Assembly: GCF_032362555.1 (NCBI RefSeq)
Contig: NC_083510.1
Location: 4,367,501 to 4,431,500, forward strand
Reading direction: 5' to 3'
DNA from: Amyelois transitella
Taxonomy: Eukaryota > Arthropoda > Insecta > Lepidoptera > Pyralidae
Length of the DNA stretch: 64,000 nt
In this document: positions 1-11,593 of the stretch, piece by piece
Numbering within the stretch: the first letter of the stretch is position 1
Layout of the letters: each line of letters opens with the position of its first letter
Made by a program: the position numbers and the translations under genes
Notes under the pieces: generated by a model
What the model saw: the letters and a program-made list of their open reading frames with translations, nothing else
What the model was told of the DNA's origin: nothing
The model's database searches: none

Positions 1-138
1 TAATATCTATTATGCCTTTTATTCCAAATTAAATATTCGAAATATATTCTAAATCATTGCATAATCTACACAAATGTTTTCATTACATGATCGTGACATT
101 TAGTATCGCGAAAATTTTCATTTAAAATTTTCTTTCAG

Positions 139-1378
139 ACACTACTTCTTGTTGCTATTATTGCGGCCTGCCAAGCCGCAGAGCACGCTTACTCCTCTCA
201 AAGTATCACAGTTCATCATGAGGTTAAGGAACATAAACATGAACCTGAGCATAAGCACGAGCATAAACAAGAGCATAAGCAAGAGCACAAGCAAGAGCAC
301 AAGCAAGAACACAAGCAGGAGCACAAGCAAGAGCACAAACATGAAAACAAACAAGAACACCATGACCACAAACCTGCCTACTCTTCACAGAAAATCGAGC
401 GCCATGACATTCCCGCTCACCCACCAAAGGGCTTCAATGAACATCATGTTAGTATCCAGTTTTGATATATCTTAATTAATAAATCTGACAAGAATAAGGC
501 GGGATGAAAAACAGGGCACATGGTTACGATTGCGCACTTAAGTAGACAAACAAAAACATGCTTTTAACACAATGGCAGATTATGCTCACCGGTTATGAGG
601 CACTTTGTAAACATATTTTACAAAAATATAGTATATTTTACATTTGCAACTATTTTTGCTCGTTTTTACGTAAGTTTTCTACACTGATATTTAAGAATTT
701 TTTGCAGTTTTTGCAATATGTTCCTAAGATAAAAATAACCTATGTTGAACTGATTAAATCCTAATGATTAATTTGATATTCAAGGGTCACGCTAAGTACG
801 AATTCGAGTACAAAGTTCACGACCCTCACACGCACGACGTGAAGCACCAGCACGAGTCTCGTGACGGACACGCCGTGCACGGGGTCTACAGTCTGCATGA
901 AGCTGACGGCTCCATCAGGTCTGTCAAGTACTCCGCTGATAAAAAGACTGGGTGGGTAACAAAATTTATTATTAAAATGTATTAATTATTTATCCTCATC
1001 TGTGTATCCGATTGATTTTTTCGCTGTTGCTAGAGAATCCTGAGTCAGTACCTAATCTATGTGTTTTGACGAGGTTATTTGCAACCATCGCCCGAGCTCC
1101 GCAACCCGAAAGGTCAGAGCAGAACCAAGCCTAGAATAAGTATTTATTGTAGGACTTGACTTGTTTAGATTATATTTTTTACAAGTTTTATTAAAACAAT
1201 ATATTTTACAGGCTAAGTGTATTTTTTTAATTTTAGCACGTGTTTTTCAAATCCATGTAGTAAAGAAATCTCGCTACCTAATTGAAACGATGCCTCATCT
1301 TTTGATTTTTATTTCAGATTCCAAGCTGATGTGAAACACACTACCAAGCACATTGAAGATCATCATCATCACCATTGA
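139..1378 (+). CDS. CP1: His-rich RR-2 cuticular protein, 5'-partial
   Basis: Visible exons are 139-447, 785-951 and 1318-1378. The usual micro-exon 1 (M-x-x-K) must lie left of the window, so positions 1-138 are intron 1 and its acceptor. The visible 178 residues start with the hydrophobic signal-peptide end (TLLLVAIIAACQA), then HAYSSQSITVHH, a Glu-His-Lys-Gln repeat, the block [18 protein letters not shown], the RR-2 chitin-binding domain ([15 protein letters not shown] ... [17 protein letters not shown]) split by an intron at Gly-Phe, and a His-rich tail. RR-2 proteins are secreted and bind chitin in hard cuticle. The second donor is GTTAGT. The third donor is GTGGGT inside a GGGTGGGT repeat, weaker than GTAAG in the paralogues; the next GT would put a stop into exon 4. 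AATAAA lies at 1451. The frame has no Met in exon 2, so simple ORF calling misses it. Confidence 0.93.
247..354 (+). repeat. 12-bp coding minisatellite in CP1 (about 9 units, E-H-K-Q)
   Basis: Nine consecutive 12-nt units encode mainly Glu-His-Lys-Gln/His. The units differ almost only at third positions, and the reading frame is kept throughout. Slippage in this array would change linker length without a frameshift. Confidence 0.9.
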
Positions 1379-2740
1379 AAACAAAATTCGTCGACGGAGA
1401 AACTTAATGTTTAATAATAATTGTTTAATACCTTTAAATAGTGTTTAAGAAATAAAAGTATTTTTTATTATAATCTTTATTATTTTCGTTCAATCTTTAT
1501 CAATTCACTTGAATAGCCGTTCAGTCTTGTCGAAATTGTTGGATCTATCAACCTGTAAGGCATAACGACGTGATATATAAATAGATAATCTATTAAAAAT
1601 GCACCCAAAAAAATTGGAAAATGACGAATTGCAATATAGGTAGGTACTTATAACCCTTAAAATTTTCGGGAGAAAAGAGAAAGGAACACAACAGTCCCTC
1701 TATCAATAAAAGTCAAGGCATAAACCAACAGTTAAAATAATAAATGCCACAACGCTCAGCAAAAAGGTTTCGTGTAAAATTGTTATGGTTTTAATGATGG
1801 ATCAAAATTCAAATGATGAAAGGTACTTACCTACTAAATATTTCATAATATTTTTTTCATTTCTTATGATAAACAATAAAAAATACAATCACCTAGAGTT
1901 TATTTTTTATTTGAGGTTTTTTGATGCTAAGTTCATAATTATTTATAGTACTCATAATTTTCTATTTTAACTTCAACTATCTTCAAAAATGGCTACGGTT
2001 TAAACTTAATTCATAATTACATTTATTATTTAAGGGAGATTTGTATTTTTTAGCAATTGAACTCTACTACTAACTACTGTATGATTTTCTTTGTACGATA
2101 TAGTGCGATTCAAAGACAGGCAATAAAATATGCTACTTTAAATTCTAAAAAATCAAGAGGAGATAAGCCCTGCGCAAAAACTAGTAAATGATAAAGTGGT
2201 TTTACGTTATGGAACCCCTCACTTTCAATTTACACCAACATTGAACTTGATACTCAAGAAACCTGTTCTTTCATTTACATCAATGAATAATTTCAGAACC
2301 ATATTTCTTATGCAACTATGTAAAGCGAGAAAAAACTTATACTTAACCTACTTTTGTCTGCGAATACACTTGCATAGTGAAAATTTTATTTCTAATAATT
2401 GGATTTAACTTGCAGCTTTCCACTTCCGACAAAATTGTAAACGATGCTTGATTTGTCAGATAAAAAGGAAAAGGGGTTGCAACTTGTCATTTATTCCTAA
2501 ATCCTGTCCACAGCACGAACAAAGTTTTTAGTAAACTGTCATTCTGCCTACGCTTTCATTCTTCAAACAAAAACACGTATTTCTCTTACAGCATAAGTCA
2601 CAAGACAAGGATTGTTGCATTTGATAGTGCCCAATTTTGAGAGGTTCAATTTATTTCTAAAAAACTACTCTTAATCTATCTACTCGTAATGTATAAAAGA
2701 GAGCACTGAATGACTGACATGTTAACATACACAAAACAAA
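1379..2740. other. Intergenic, no gene seen
   Basis: CP1 3' UTR with AATAAA at 1451, then AT-rich sequence with no exon pattern, RR-2 coding or recognised repeat. Short open frames here show no domain. Confidence 0.6.
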
Positions 2741-2935
2741 ATAAAATCACGCCTTTTTCCCGGAGGGGTAGGCAGAGACTACATCTTTCCACTTGCCACG
2801 CATCTCTGCATACTTCCTTCGCTTCATTCACATTCATAACTCATGCAAGCTCGGCCGTTTCGAGTACTCTTGATCTGACCCATTGCCAGGATGTCTTTAA
2901 CTTGATTGCACAGCCCAAACCGCTGGATATTTGCT
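2741..2935 (-). mobile_element. LINE 3' fragment (ORF C-terminus)
   Basis: The minus strand matches, by eye, the better preserved fragment at 13,091-13,340. The shared part encodes a tail ending in D-R-x-K-W-x-x-V-V-S-A-Y-P-S-G-K, which I associate with C-termini of insect non-LTR retrotransposon proteins. Only the end is present and it is decayed. Clade not assigned. Confidence 0.55.
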
Positions 2936-3011
2936 ATTAATCCTTATCAAAATAAATAATTTCATCAATAAGTACAGTTTATGTAGATAATATTTGGTTT
3001 TTTTTTTTAAT

Positions 3012-3245
3012 AAATATATACGGGACAAATTACACAGATTGAGTTAGCCTCGAAGTAAGTTCGAGACTTGTGTTACGAGATGCTAACTCAACGATACTAT
3101 ATTTTATAATAAATACTTATATAAATAAACATCCAAGACCCAGGACAATCAGAAAAAGTTCTTTTCTCATCATGTCCAGGCCGGGATTCGAACCCGACCT
3201 CCGGTGACACAGTCAAGCGTATTACCGCTGCGCCACAGAGGCCGT
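3012..3245 (-). mobile_element. tRNA-derived SINE (family A), near full length
   Basis: Read on the minus strand, the head has an A-box-like TGGCGCAGCGGT (3223-3234) and a B box GGGTTCGAATCC (about 3184-3195), then a body with GATGAGAAAAG and a tail ending TAATTTGTCCCGTATATAT and an A/T-rich run. The head mimics a tRNA promoter as in lepidopteran SINEs (Metulj-like). The same family recurs at 6871, 21640, 36094, 39704, 45810 and 52369. Confidence 0.85.
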
Positions 3246-3329
3246 CAAAATCTTTGAATGATTAAAATTGGACGTTTGGTTTTGTAGTTATGGTGAAATT
3301 AAAATATTACTATTTCTGCTGCACGGCAC

Positions 3330-3467
3330 GGGACTGCAGGCAGAAGTGACACCGGGAGCAAGACTTAGTTAGCCGGTTTGCGGGCGGTCCTTTAGTTAGT
3401 TCTAATAGAGATAGGAGTATATTTAGTATCGGCTGTGCATCCGTGCGAAGCCGGGGCGGGTCGCTAG
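3330..3467 (+). mobile_element. Helitron-like 3' end
   Basis: Ends in CCGGGGCGGGTCGCTAG followed by T, the CTRR-type end of Helitrons, with a short GC stem just upstream. It shares the TTTAGTATCRGC...CGTGC block with the copy at 43,880-43,940, which lies directly downstream of a Helitron helicase fragment. The 5' end is not identified. Confidence 0.5.
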
Positions 3468-3484
3468 TTTATTATAAAGTAAAG

Positions 3485-3545
3485 TAACGTTGAGTTAGTA
3501 ACTCGCAACACAAGTCTCGTACTCACTTCGAGGCTAACTCAATAT
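3485..3545 (+). mobile_element. SINE family A tail fragment
   Basis: Only the 3' body (GTTGAGTTAGTA ... CACTTCGAGGCTAACTCAA) is present, in the opposite orientation to the SINE 240 bp to the left. Confidence 0.7.
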
Positions 3546-3949
3546 ATACTTTACTTTTCCAACGATCTCCAGCCTTACCTTCGTCGAACAACACAATAGA
3601 CGTATACAATAGGAATTGTAAGAAGTATTTTAATTAAGAAAAGTTTGGGAATTATATCACTGATATTGAAATATCTCAGTTAACAATATATAGATACAAC
3701 CAAAAAATTATGTCCACATAATAAGAGCACCCAACTACCTACATGAATTAAGTAAAATTGGGTCCACGTATAGTCTTACACAGCCTTAGGAATCTACTCA
3801 AAATTCGGACCAGTTTAGACTTCGAAACGAGAGTATATATTTATTACTTATGCAAAATAAATAAAAAAATTCGGTATTAACACTATCTCTAGTAAAACAA
3901 TAGGAAAAGTTTGTGTATACATTGAATATATTTATACAATGCTTTAATC

Positions 3950-4350
3950 AGAAGCCATCTAGAGAGTAACGCAGTGATTTGGGCTCCACATGAAGCTAAA
4001 TATAGTCTCATGCTGGAGCGCATACAGAATAAATTCATAAGGTATTTATATATGAGGTTGTATGGTGTCTATCCATACTATCCTTTAATGTATCCCACCT
4101 TATTTGTTCTTGGTATGGTGGGATATACTGAACTGCGTACGCGGAGAGACGTTTCGCTTGCCTCATATATATTTAAGCTACTTCGTGGCAGATCTCACAA
4201 CCCAGAATTACTATCTCTGCTGAGGCTGTGTGTTCCCGAAGGGTACGTAGGGCGCCGCCGCCGGCCGCCGCTGCTGTATTGCTTCTCTATCGCATTGGTG
4301 CAAACTGTAAAGATAGATTTAAGCTTCTGAAATAAATAAATAAATATTTG
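3950..4350 (+). mobile_element. LINE reverse transcriptase C-terminal fragment
   Basis: An open frame from about 3974 to 4330 encodes VIWAPHEAKYSLMLERIQNK ... followed by a Leu-rich block and SYIFKLLRG. This is the post-RT region typical of Jockey/CR1-group non-LTR retrotransposons (x-W-x-P ... I-E-R-I-Q-x-x-F). It ends in an AAATAAATAAATAAATA tail, as such elements often do. 5' truncated; no RT catalytic motif remains. Confidence 0.75.
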
Positions 4351-4457
4351 AAAGAAATATCTGTATGCCTGTTCCGACACATTTTAATCTCCATCAATTC
4401 ATCTAAACGGATTTTACTATACTTTTTTTGCTGCGTGGACTATATAAAGAGTACTAA

Positions 4458-4640
4458 CTAGCTTATGCCCGCGACTGCGCAATAAAAAATTATCCTATGT
4501 CATCCTCGTGAATCTCAATCTCTATACCAAATTTTATCAAATAGTTTTACTGGTTTAGGCGTAAAATTGTAACAGACAGACAATAAATAATAGGGAAACA
4601 GACAGACAGCAATAGAATACCTGATGTAGTACCTTGATAA
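4458..4640 (-). mobile_element. Lep1-like Helitron 3' end, decayed
   Basis: Reads CTAGC-TTATGCCCGCGACTGCG, a degenerate form of the CTAGCTGTGCCCGCGACTTCG end seen at 9112 and 15022. The other end is not clear; the limit is approximate. Confidence 0.45.
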
Positions 4641-4832
4641 ACTCTGAAAGTTGCGGGAGATAGCTAGAACTGAAATAAAAATAAAATCTAAAAATAGGTA
4701 GTACTTCCACATGCACACGAAAGCATTGGAAGTGAAAGGGAAAGTGTAGGTACTTTCAACCTTCATGGGTTAAATTTGGCTAAAAATCATTGAGTAAACT
4801 GAAATGTGAGATTGAATACCTCAATAAATTAC

Positions 4833-4868
4833 TATAAATGTGTGTCAGAAATTTGTACAGGCATCAGT
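4833..4868 (+). promoter_or_regulatory. CP2 core promoter
   Basis: TATAAAT at 4833-4839 and an arthropod initiator TCAGT at 4864-4868, 31 bp apart, giving a 5' UTR of about 40 nt. Confidence 0.75.
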
Positions 4869-4905
4869 TAGCAGCTGAGCACCCTAAAAATCAGCAGAAA
4901 TCAAA

Positions 4906-6309
4906 ATGTTTCTCAAAGTAAGTAACAAAATGTTTTATTTAAAAATTTAAAATTATTTATTAATAATATAATTTATTAATTGGTAAAATATGTTTATGAT
5001 TTTAATTTTTAAATATATAATTATTCAATTGAAATAAAACAGAATCATTAAATTTGATTAAATTAAAATTTAAATCTTTAGTTCCAAAGTCGTTCATGCA
5101 TTAATTGTACTTACATCTCTATAAAAATATTAGGGGATTTTTACTAATCATTTTTTAACAGGTCATTGCTGTCATCGCCTTCATCGCTGTGTGCCAAGCT
5201 GCACCGACTGATCATGCCTATTCCTCGCATAGCATTGTAGTGCATCATGAACACAAACATGAGCCAGAGCATCACAAAGTGGAAGAAAAGAAAGTGGAAA
5301 TCAAGCATAAGGAAGAGCCCAAACACGAATCTCACGAACACAAACATGTGGTCAAACATGAACATGAAGTAAAGCATGAAACTAAGCATGAAGTAAAACA
5401 TGAAACTAAGCACGAAGTGAAACATGAAACTAAGCACGAAGTGAAACATGAAACTAAGCACGAAGTAAAGCATGAAACCAAACCCGCAAAGAAGCATGAA
5501 GAAAACCATGAAGAAAAACACGAACAGAAGAAAGAGCACAAAGAAGAACACAAACATGAGCACAAGCCAGCTATCTCCTCTCAGCACATTGAGCGTCACG
5601 ACATCCCCGCTCACCCACCCAAGGGATTCAACGACCACCATGTAAGTTTGGACTGACAACCTGTACTGGTAAATAAAACTAATCTATGTATATTTAGCGG
5701 CTGCCTTTAAAGCTGAAGCAACCCTTCAAGTATATTTAAGAAATACTTATCATACTGTGAAAAAAATTGCCAACGTTTTGGTTTTTGTATGATCTACTTG
5801 CTTGTTGTATTAAATCATATTCATACTTACAGGGCCCCGCTAAGTATGAATTTGAGTACGAGGTTCACGACCCTCACACGCACGACGTGAAGCACCAGCA
5901 CGAGTCTCGTGACGGACACGCCGTGCATGGGGTCTACAGTCTGCATGAAGCTGACGGCTCCATCCGCACTGTGCACTACTCCGCTGACAAGAAGACTGGG
6001 TAAGAACCTTAAAAAAATATTGAAAAGGATTTTTAAGGTTATAAAAATATGAAGAAATCTCATAAATCAACGAGCTCCTTTCTTTAACTTACTCATAAGT
6101 TTGCCTGAAACATATTGCATGAGATTACACTATCCATTTCACGATTGAGCAATTTGAGCATCATCTTTTTTGTTAATGATACAATTATTGTACTCCTGAA
6201 ATGCATTAATGAATTCATAACATATGAAATTTTGTAAACTTGTTCCAGTTTTGAAGCTGATGTCAAGCACACTACAAAACACGTGGAGGAACATAAACAC
6301 CACCACTAA
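4906..6309 (+). CDS. CP2: His-rich RR-2 cuticular protein with KHEVKHET repeats
   Basis: Exons 4906-4917, 5162-5641, 5833-5999 and 6249-6309 join to 239 residues. Residues 1-17 are a signal peptide (MFLKVIAVIAFIAVCQA). Next come HAYSSHSIVVHH, a long Lys/Glu/His linker with five exact 8-residue repeats, [18 protein letters not shown], and an RR-2 domain that carries THD and DGH in place of the usual TGD and DGD. The last exon encodes GFEADVKHTTKHVEEHKHHH. Donors are GTAAGT, GTAAGT and GTAAGA. The third intron splits the domain at Gly-Phe. AATAAA at about 6389. It is in tandem with CP1, which has a similar but distinct linker. Expected role: secreted chitin-binding protein of rigid cuticle; the His-rich linker could bind metal or react with quinones (inference). 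Confidence 0.95.
5363..5482 (+). repeat. 24-bp coding minisatellite in CP2 (5 units)
   Basis: Five units of 24 nt encode HEVKHETK. Units differ only at synonymous third positions (CAT/CAC, GTA/GTG, AAG/AAA, ACT/ACC), which points to recent tandem expansion. Confidence 0.95.
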
Positions 6310-6870
6310 CCGACGGAGGGACCTCACATTTTAAAACTGGATTTAATTTATTACTCTTTTATTTATTGCGTTAAAATATGAAGTCAATAATAAAGATATT
6401 TTGTTGACCTAAACTTGTTATTTTAATATTACGCAAATGTTTCCCTGATTCGTTTTAATTAAATTTTGACACTTAATTTTAATGCTATCAATGTCGTTCG
6501 TATTTAACCAAGCTAAACCTAATTTAATAATATTTTCTAAAACATCAATATAATTGAGAGAAATTTTGATATAATTTGCTAAGAAAACACTTACTGTTCA
6601 TTATGATGCTCTTTCTTACTTCTCTAATACGATGTACCTCTGATATGAGCATTATGCGTGAAGTGACAACTTTGCAAACACAACGAGCATAACGACAGAT
6701 CTTTTTTCTGATTCATCTCTGATCAACGCAAAAGTATTCCCAAATTTAATCATACCGTCCCCGCAAAGGTACATGCCTAACCATACAAGCATCTCATAGT
6801 CAAAGAAGTAGGAATAATTTTATTATGTTTCTATTTTCCTTCTTTTTTTGTGTAAACAGTAAAAAAAAAT

Positions 6871-7102
6871 ACACAGGACAAATTACACTGATTGAGTTAG
6901 CCTCAAAGTAAGTTCGAGACTTGTGTTGCGAGATACTAACTCGATACTTTATTTTATAATATAATAAATACTTATATAGATAAACATCCAAGACACAGGC
7001 CAATCAGAGAAAGTTCGTTTCTCATCATGCCCTGGCCGGGATTTGAACCCGGGACCCCCGGTGTCACAGACAAGCGTACTACCGCTGCGCTACAGAGGCC
7101 GA
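6871..7102 (-). mobile_element. tRNA-derived SINE (family A)
   Basis: Minus-strand copy with an intact-looking tRNA head (A box near 7081-7092, B box near 7039-7050) and the typical tail at 6878-6960. Very similar to the copy at 3012. Confidence 0.85.
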
Positions 7103-8347
7103 CAGTGATAGAAGAATCAAAAAAATGAAAATGTAACTGTGATTTGATAGAAATCGTTTCAAACAGATCATCAGAGAAACAGAAATTATGGACTTTTATA
7201 TGTTTCATTACACGTGTGACGTGAAATTTACCGATGTCCTGAAATGGCAAAACGAGTTACCCAAACGTTCAATTTGACAATGGCTATCTATACAATATTA
7301 CTTTAAAATTACATTGACATATATTTGAAATTGAAATAAAACAAACTTTCAAACCCAAAAATTGAAAGAGATAAATAAAATTAAGCTGTATTTATGTTGT
7401 ACTACTATACTAAAATCTAAACATACATAAGAAGAAGGTGAATGTCCGACTGACACATTAACGCTAGTTCTAGAAAAAGAGATGATTTCGCGGAATCGGG
7501 TATTATGGTGATTATTTGTATACGCGGACGGAGCCGCGGGCGTCCTTTACTATAATATAGTATGATACGAGTATAAGGCAAATACATTTTTATATAGAAG
7601 AATTTTAAATGGAAAATATATTAAATAAGGGAAATAACATAACCCAAAATCAATGTGACTAGAATAAAATATCTATGCATATTAAAATATAACAGTAAAA
7701 ATATTTGTCTGTATTTATTTATATTTGAGTAAATTGAATAAAATAAATAGATGGACAATTAAAATGAATAATAGTAAGGAAAACTTTCATTTTAATTTTT
7801 TTGTCCGTCTGTTTGTCTGAAACTACTAATAACTTTCACCAATCACTTTTTTTAAACTCCGAAAAACATTCAAGTTCGTTACATCTAATTAGGTCCATTA
7901 AAAAAGTTGTTATTTCCATTTGAAATGAACTCAAGGCACAAAACAGTCTGTGCTGTGACTTGCATACGTATAGTGTAAAGTAAAAAGAAGAGCATAAGGT
8001 CCTTTTCACATTTTAATAATTTTTTTTTAATTTATCAAAGCTTAGAATATTTTTTCTTTGCATAAATTTCATTTTGTGAAAAGTTACTGTTAAAATATCA
8101 ACTTTTAAATTATCATTCGGACAGATGTAAGGGTTATTGAAAAATTACTTCGTTACGATTAATACGAACACTTATACCTAGCAGTTTTTAAAAAATATGA
8201 TCGGTTATGATGAAATCGGTCGGTAAAATGTCGGGCATATCTAAGATATTGTTAAATGAAATTTGAAAATCTTTTCTAATCATTTATATTTCTTAAAACT
8301 ATTAACAAAAATATCACATATTCGTACAACAGAGCTTGTTATTAAAA
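7103..8347. other. Intergenic between CP2 and CP3
   Basis: AT-rich. Around 7470-7560 is a phrase resembling transposon ends (CGCGGACGGAGCCGCGGGCG). No exon pattern seen. The 3' ends of CP2 and CP3 face each other across this gap. Confidence 0.5.
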
Positions 8348-10585
8348 TTAATGGTGGTGTTTGTGCTCTTCATGTTTAGTGGTGTGTTTCACGTCAGCTT
8401 GGAATCTGGAATATAAAACAGATACTGTTAAACTTTTAGGTTCATAAAAAAAACAAAAAGCGGGTGCGTTGTGATGAAATCATAAAATTACTAATCCGGT
8501 CTTGTTAGGATCTTGAGACCATTGATGTCTTCATTTCGTGCAAAAATATATAATAAATAAGAAGCTTCTATTAAAGCTTTCTCAGGTTGATAGTGTCAAA
8601 AACAACCTAAATACCAATTCTCAGTAGAAGTTGGAAAGTGAATCACCTTATTGGTAGATATAGACTTCGCTAAACCGAAGAGCAGGCATGAAGAGGTTAA
8701 TTTATGTTGATGAAACTTAAAATTTGCAAGAACTGAGGCAAAAACCTAAGTTGAAATACTCTGCTTCTGTAAGAGATGCTTGTAATGTTAAGTTTAGCAT
8801 TGATGCCTAGCCTTTGATGCAATTTATTGGGTTATTCAATGACAGATCCAATTTTAACATACCCAGTCTTCTTGTCAGCGGAGTAGTGCACGGTCCTGAT
8901 GGAGCCGTCAGCTTCATGCAGACTGTAGACCCCGTGCACGGCGTGTCCGTCACGAGACTCGTGCTGGTGCTTCACGTCGTGCGTGTGAGGGTCGTGCACT
9001 TTGTACTCGAACTCGTATTTAGCGTGGCCCTATTGAATAAACGATTATTACAAGCGTATACGCCTAAGCAATAGTAGGACGGCGGGTGAACTGATTAATT
9101 TTATTTATTAACTAGCTGTGCCCGCGACTTCGTCCGCGTGGAATAGTTATTTTGGGCATCATATTTATTTTTGCAAACATCCTTCTCGGCTTTATCAATT
9201 ATAGCTGCTAATAGGTCAGGCGGTCACGCGTATTAGAAAGAACGCTGGTTCGCCGTATTAAATGTTTCGCTGCAAATTGCTTATAACGACTATATCTCAA
9301 AACCTATTCGTCTGATTTATATACTGTAAATGGCAATTTTAGTCTACATGAAAAGCCGAAAGTAATAAACATATTTATTTGGATAAGGATTAATACTGAA
9401 TTAAAGAAAATTGGTTTCAAAATAACTTATGTTTATAATGAAAAAATAATCTTAAAAAATGAACAATAAAGTGGTTATTGTAAGTAAACCTTAAGAGATA
9501 GATATATGCTCTCGACTGGACTTTTTTGTGGCAAAAAATGAGTACTTCACATCTTTAGTACATTGTTTTACTATATCTTTGTTGGTTTGCGCAGCGTTCG
9601 CGTGGAAAGCTCGCAGATGGCCGACTCATTTATGATATTAGTATAGATTTAATTGTGATCAATAGTTTGTTCGGATGTAATTTTTATTTATCGTATCAAT
9701 TTTAAGCACATTATAAGGATAATTACGAATCACATTTAACGCTTACTGTATTCTGCTACCTAACCAAGTAATGATCTTAACTATTACTGAACTGAAATTA
9801 TAAATGCTTATCTGAGCATTATGGTATGTCAGAGGGAGACCAATTCAATTTAATGAATCTAAAACGAATACATAGTTCTTTTGACGCCTTAATTATTGGT
9901 GTTTACATTTTTTCTCAAAAAAACACCGTTTGTAACACATACGTTGTACAGTGTAACTTTAGAACAGGACCACTCCATATGTTTCCCATGGATGTCGTAA
10001 AAGGCGTCTAAGGCAAATGCTTATAAACTTAGCATTCTTCTTGTAGGCGATAGGCTAGCGACCTGTCACTACTTGAATCTGGCCTTTCAGTCTTATCTTA
10101 TCAGTTAATAATACTTACATGACCGTCACTGAAGCCCTTGGGTGGCTTAGCGGGGATGTCATGTCGTTCGATGTGCTGAGAGGAGACAGCTGGTTTGTGA
10201 TGGTGCTCGTGTTGAGCATAGACCTGGCACACCACCAGGATAGCTACGAATGTGATGACCTGTAAATTAAGAGCACAAAACTATAAAAGCCTTAAATTTC
10301 ATGAAACTTCTTTAAAGGATTTTACTAATGTGAAGAAAACTACAAAAAATAGTTAATTAATTAATATAAAAGTAAAATAAAGATACTTTTAAGTTAAATG
10401 TTACCCTTTATTACAGGTATAAAATTTGTGATGATGCAATCTTATTCTACTCTACTAGATTTTGAAGATCATATTATCATCGCAATAACGAGTTTAGGAA
10501 CTCAATATGCTTATCAATCTTTTTTAATAACGAAATAGGTAGACCATACAAATAAAATAATTTAAAATCTTACTTTGAACGACAT
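8348..10585 (-). CDS. CP3: short His-rich RR-2 cuticular protein
   Basis: Minus-strand exons 10585-10574, 10259-10119, 9029-8863 and 8405-8348 give 125 residues. The signal peptide (MSFKVITFVAILVVCQVYA) is followed by a minimal His linker (QHEHHHKPAV), [22 protein letters not shown], the RR-2 domain and [19 protein letters not shown]. Splice donors are GTAAGA, GTAAGT and GTATGT. It is almost the same protein as its head-to-head neighbour CP4: the block from KPAVSSQ through the RR-2 domain is identical in amino acids. The 859-bp intron between exons 2 and 3 contains a Helitron and a repeat-B copy. Role expected as for other RR-2 proteins: chitin binding in sclerotised cuticle. Confidence 0.93.
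9112..9647 (-). mobile_element. Lep1-type Helitron in CP3 intron 2
   Basis: On the minus strand it starts TCTATACTAATATCATAAAT (9647) and ends GGGCACAGCTAG (9112). It sits exactly between an A and a T, the Helitron target rule. It lacks coding capacity and so is non-autonomous; the interior differs from the 267-bp copy at 15,022. Confidence 0.7.
9960..10100 (+). mobile_element. Interspersed repeat B (SINE-like) fragment
   Basis: Carries GGACCACTCCAT ... CCATGGATGTCGTAAAAGGC, then AGGCGATAGGCTAGCGACCTGTCAC. This phrase recurs at 13758, 14012, 24350, 29240 and 46120. I see no tRNA head, so the class is uncertain. Confidence 0.6.
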
Positions 10586-10632
10586 TTTTTCAAAAACGTA
10601 AATAATGTTTACTAACAGAAATGAATTCCTGA

Positions 10633-10668
10633 ACTGATGTAGTGACCAAACGGTCATGACAATATATA
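10633..10668 (-). promoter_or_regulatory. CP3 core promoter
   Basis: Minus-strand TATATA (10668-10663) and initiator TCAGT (10637-10633), about 31 bp apart. It faces the CP4 promoter across about 840 bp. Confidence 0.65.
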
Positions 10669-10837
10669 CTGTTAATACTATAAACCTGTAAGATTGTGTA
10701 AATTACGAATAAGTAATATATGAATTACTTTTTGAAAAGGTGTTAAGGCCGCTTACTTTCTCACAAGGGAAGAAATTGACAACATAAGCTGTAAACGTGT
10801 CCGTTTATTGTGTTGTTCTTGTATTATTGATACACTA

Positions 10838-11504
10838 GCTTTTGCTCGCGACTTCCTATGCGTTCAGGGGTCTAATTGATACTGTATTTACAATGGTAAA
10901 TTGGTTAATGGAAGTTATTTTATGAGCATGCAGAAGTTATCCAAAAAGCTCGCCTGACGGTGCATAGTGGCGTGTTGGTTTGCCAACATTAATGTATAAG
11001 AATGAAAGTTGGGTGTAGTAGAAGTAGCATGAAAGCTGTATAAATGCGGTTAAAATAAGAGCGTTTGGGAGTATGATCGATGTAAAATTTACTCATAAGG
11101 TATGGAAGACGGCCAAGAAGGGAATTCTTTGGTTTATTTTTTAACGACCATAAACTTAAATATTTAATCGCACATCGAAAATGACACAAACGAATAGAGT
11201 TTAACTTCACACTTTACATAGGGTTAGAATACTATCGTAACACATTATGACGTGAGCGCTTTTCATGTATGGGATCACAAAAAATATGAAATATCAACGA
11301 CTCTTCAGTTCATTTAATCTCATTATTTATCCCTTAAACAGTAATTTAATTCCTAATTATATTCAGGACTTTTAATGATATCGCATTGCAAAAGACAAAA
11401 ATGAACTCGTGAAAGTTATCAACCTTCGGCATTGCCAAAATTTGGATCAAAATATATCAACAGCTGCTAGGCTTTTGCCAATTTTACAATGTAATGTTTA
11501 TCAG
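10838..11504. other. CP3/CP4 divergent intergenic region
   Basis: About 1.0 kb between the two start codons. A decayed repeat near 10838-10985 has transposon-like wording (CTAGCTTTTGCTCGCGACTTC). The rest is AT-rich and could hold shared enhancers; none can be named from sequence. Confidence 0.5.
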
Positions 11505-11540
11505 TATAAATTAAGTCAACGATCAGTAATTTTTATCAGT
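11505..11540 (+). promoter_or_regulatory. CP4 core promoter
   Basis: TATAAAT at 11505-11511 and initiator TCAGT at 11536-11540. Confidence 0.7.
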
Positions 11541-11593
11541 TCAAATATTTGCTCAGTTAAAGTTGCACTGTCTGGAAAAAGACAAAAATCAAA

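Noticed and set aside
3170-3245. Possible tRNA gene
   Set aside because: A- and B-box-like elements are those of a SINE head; the same head recurs with the same tail in several places and does not fold as a full cloverleaf by eye.
8814-9074. Plus-strand 86-residue frame
   Set aside because: Antisense of CP3 exon 3; the same antisense reading appears over CP2 and CP4.
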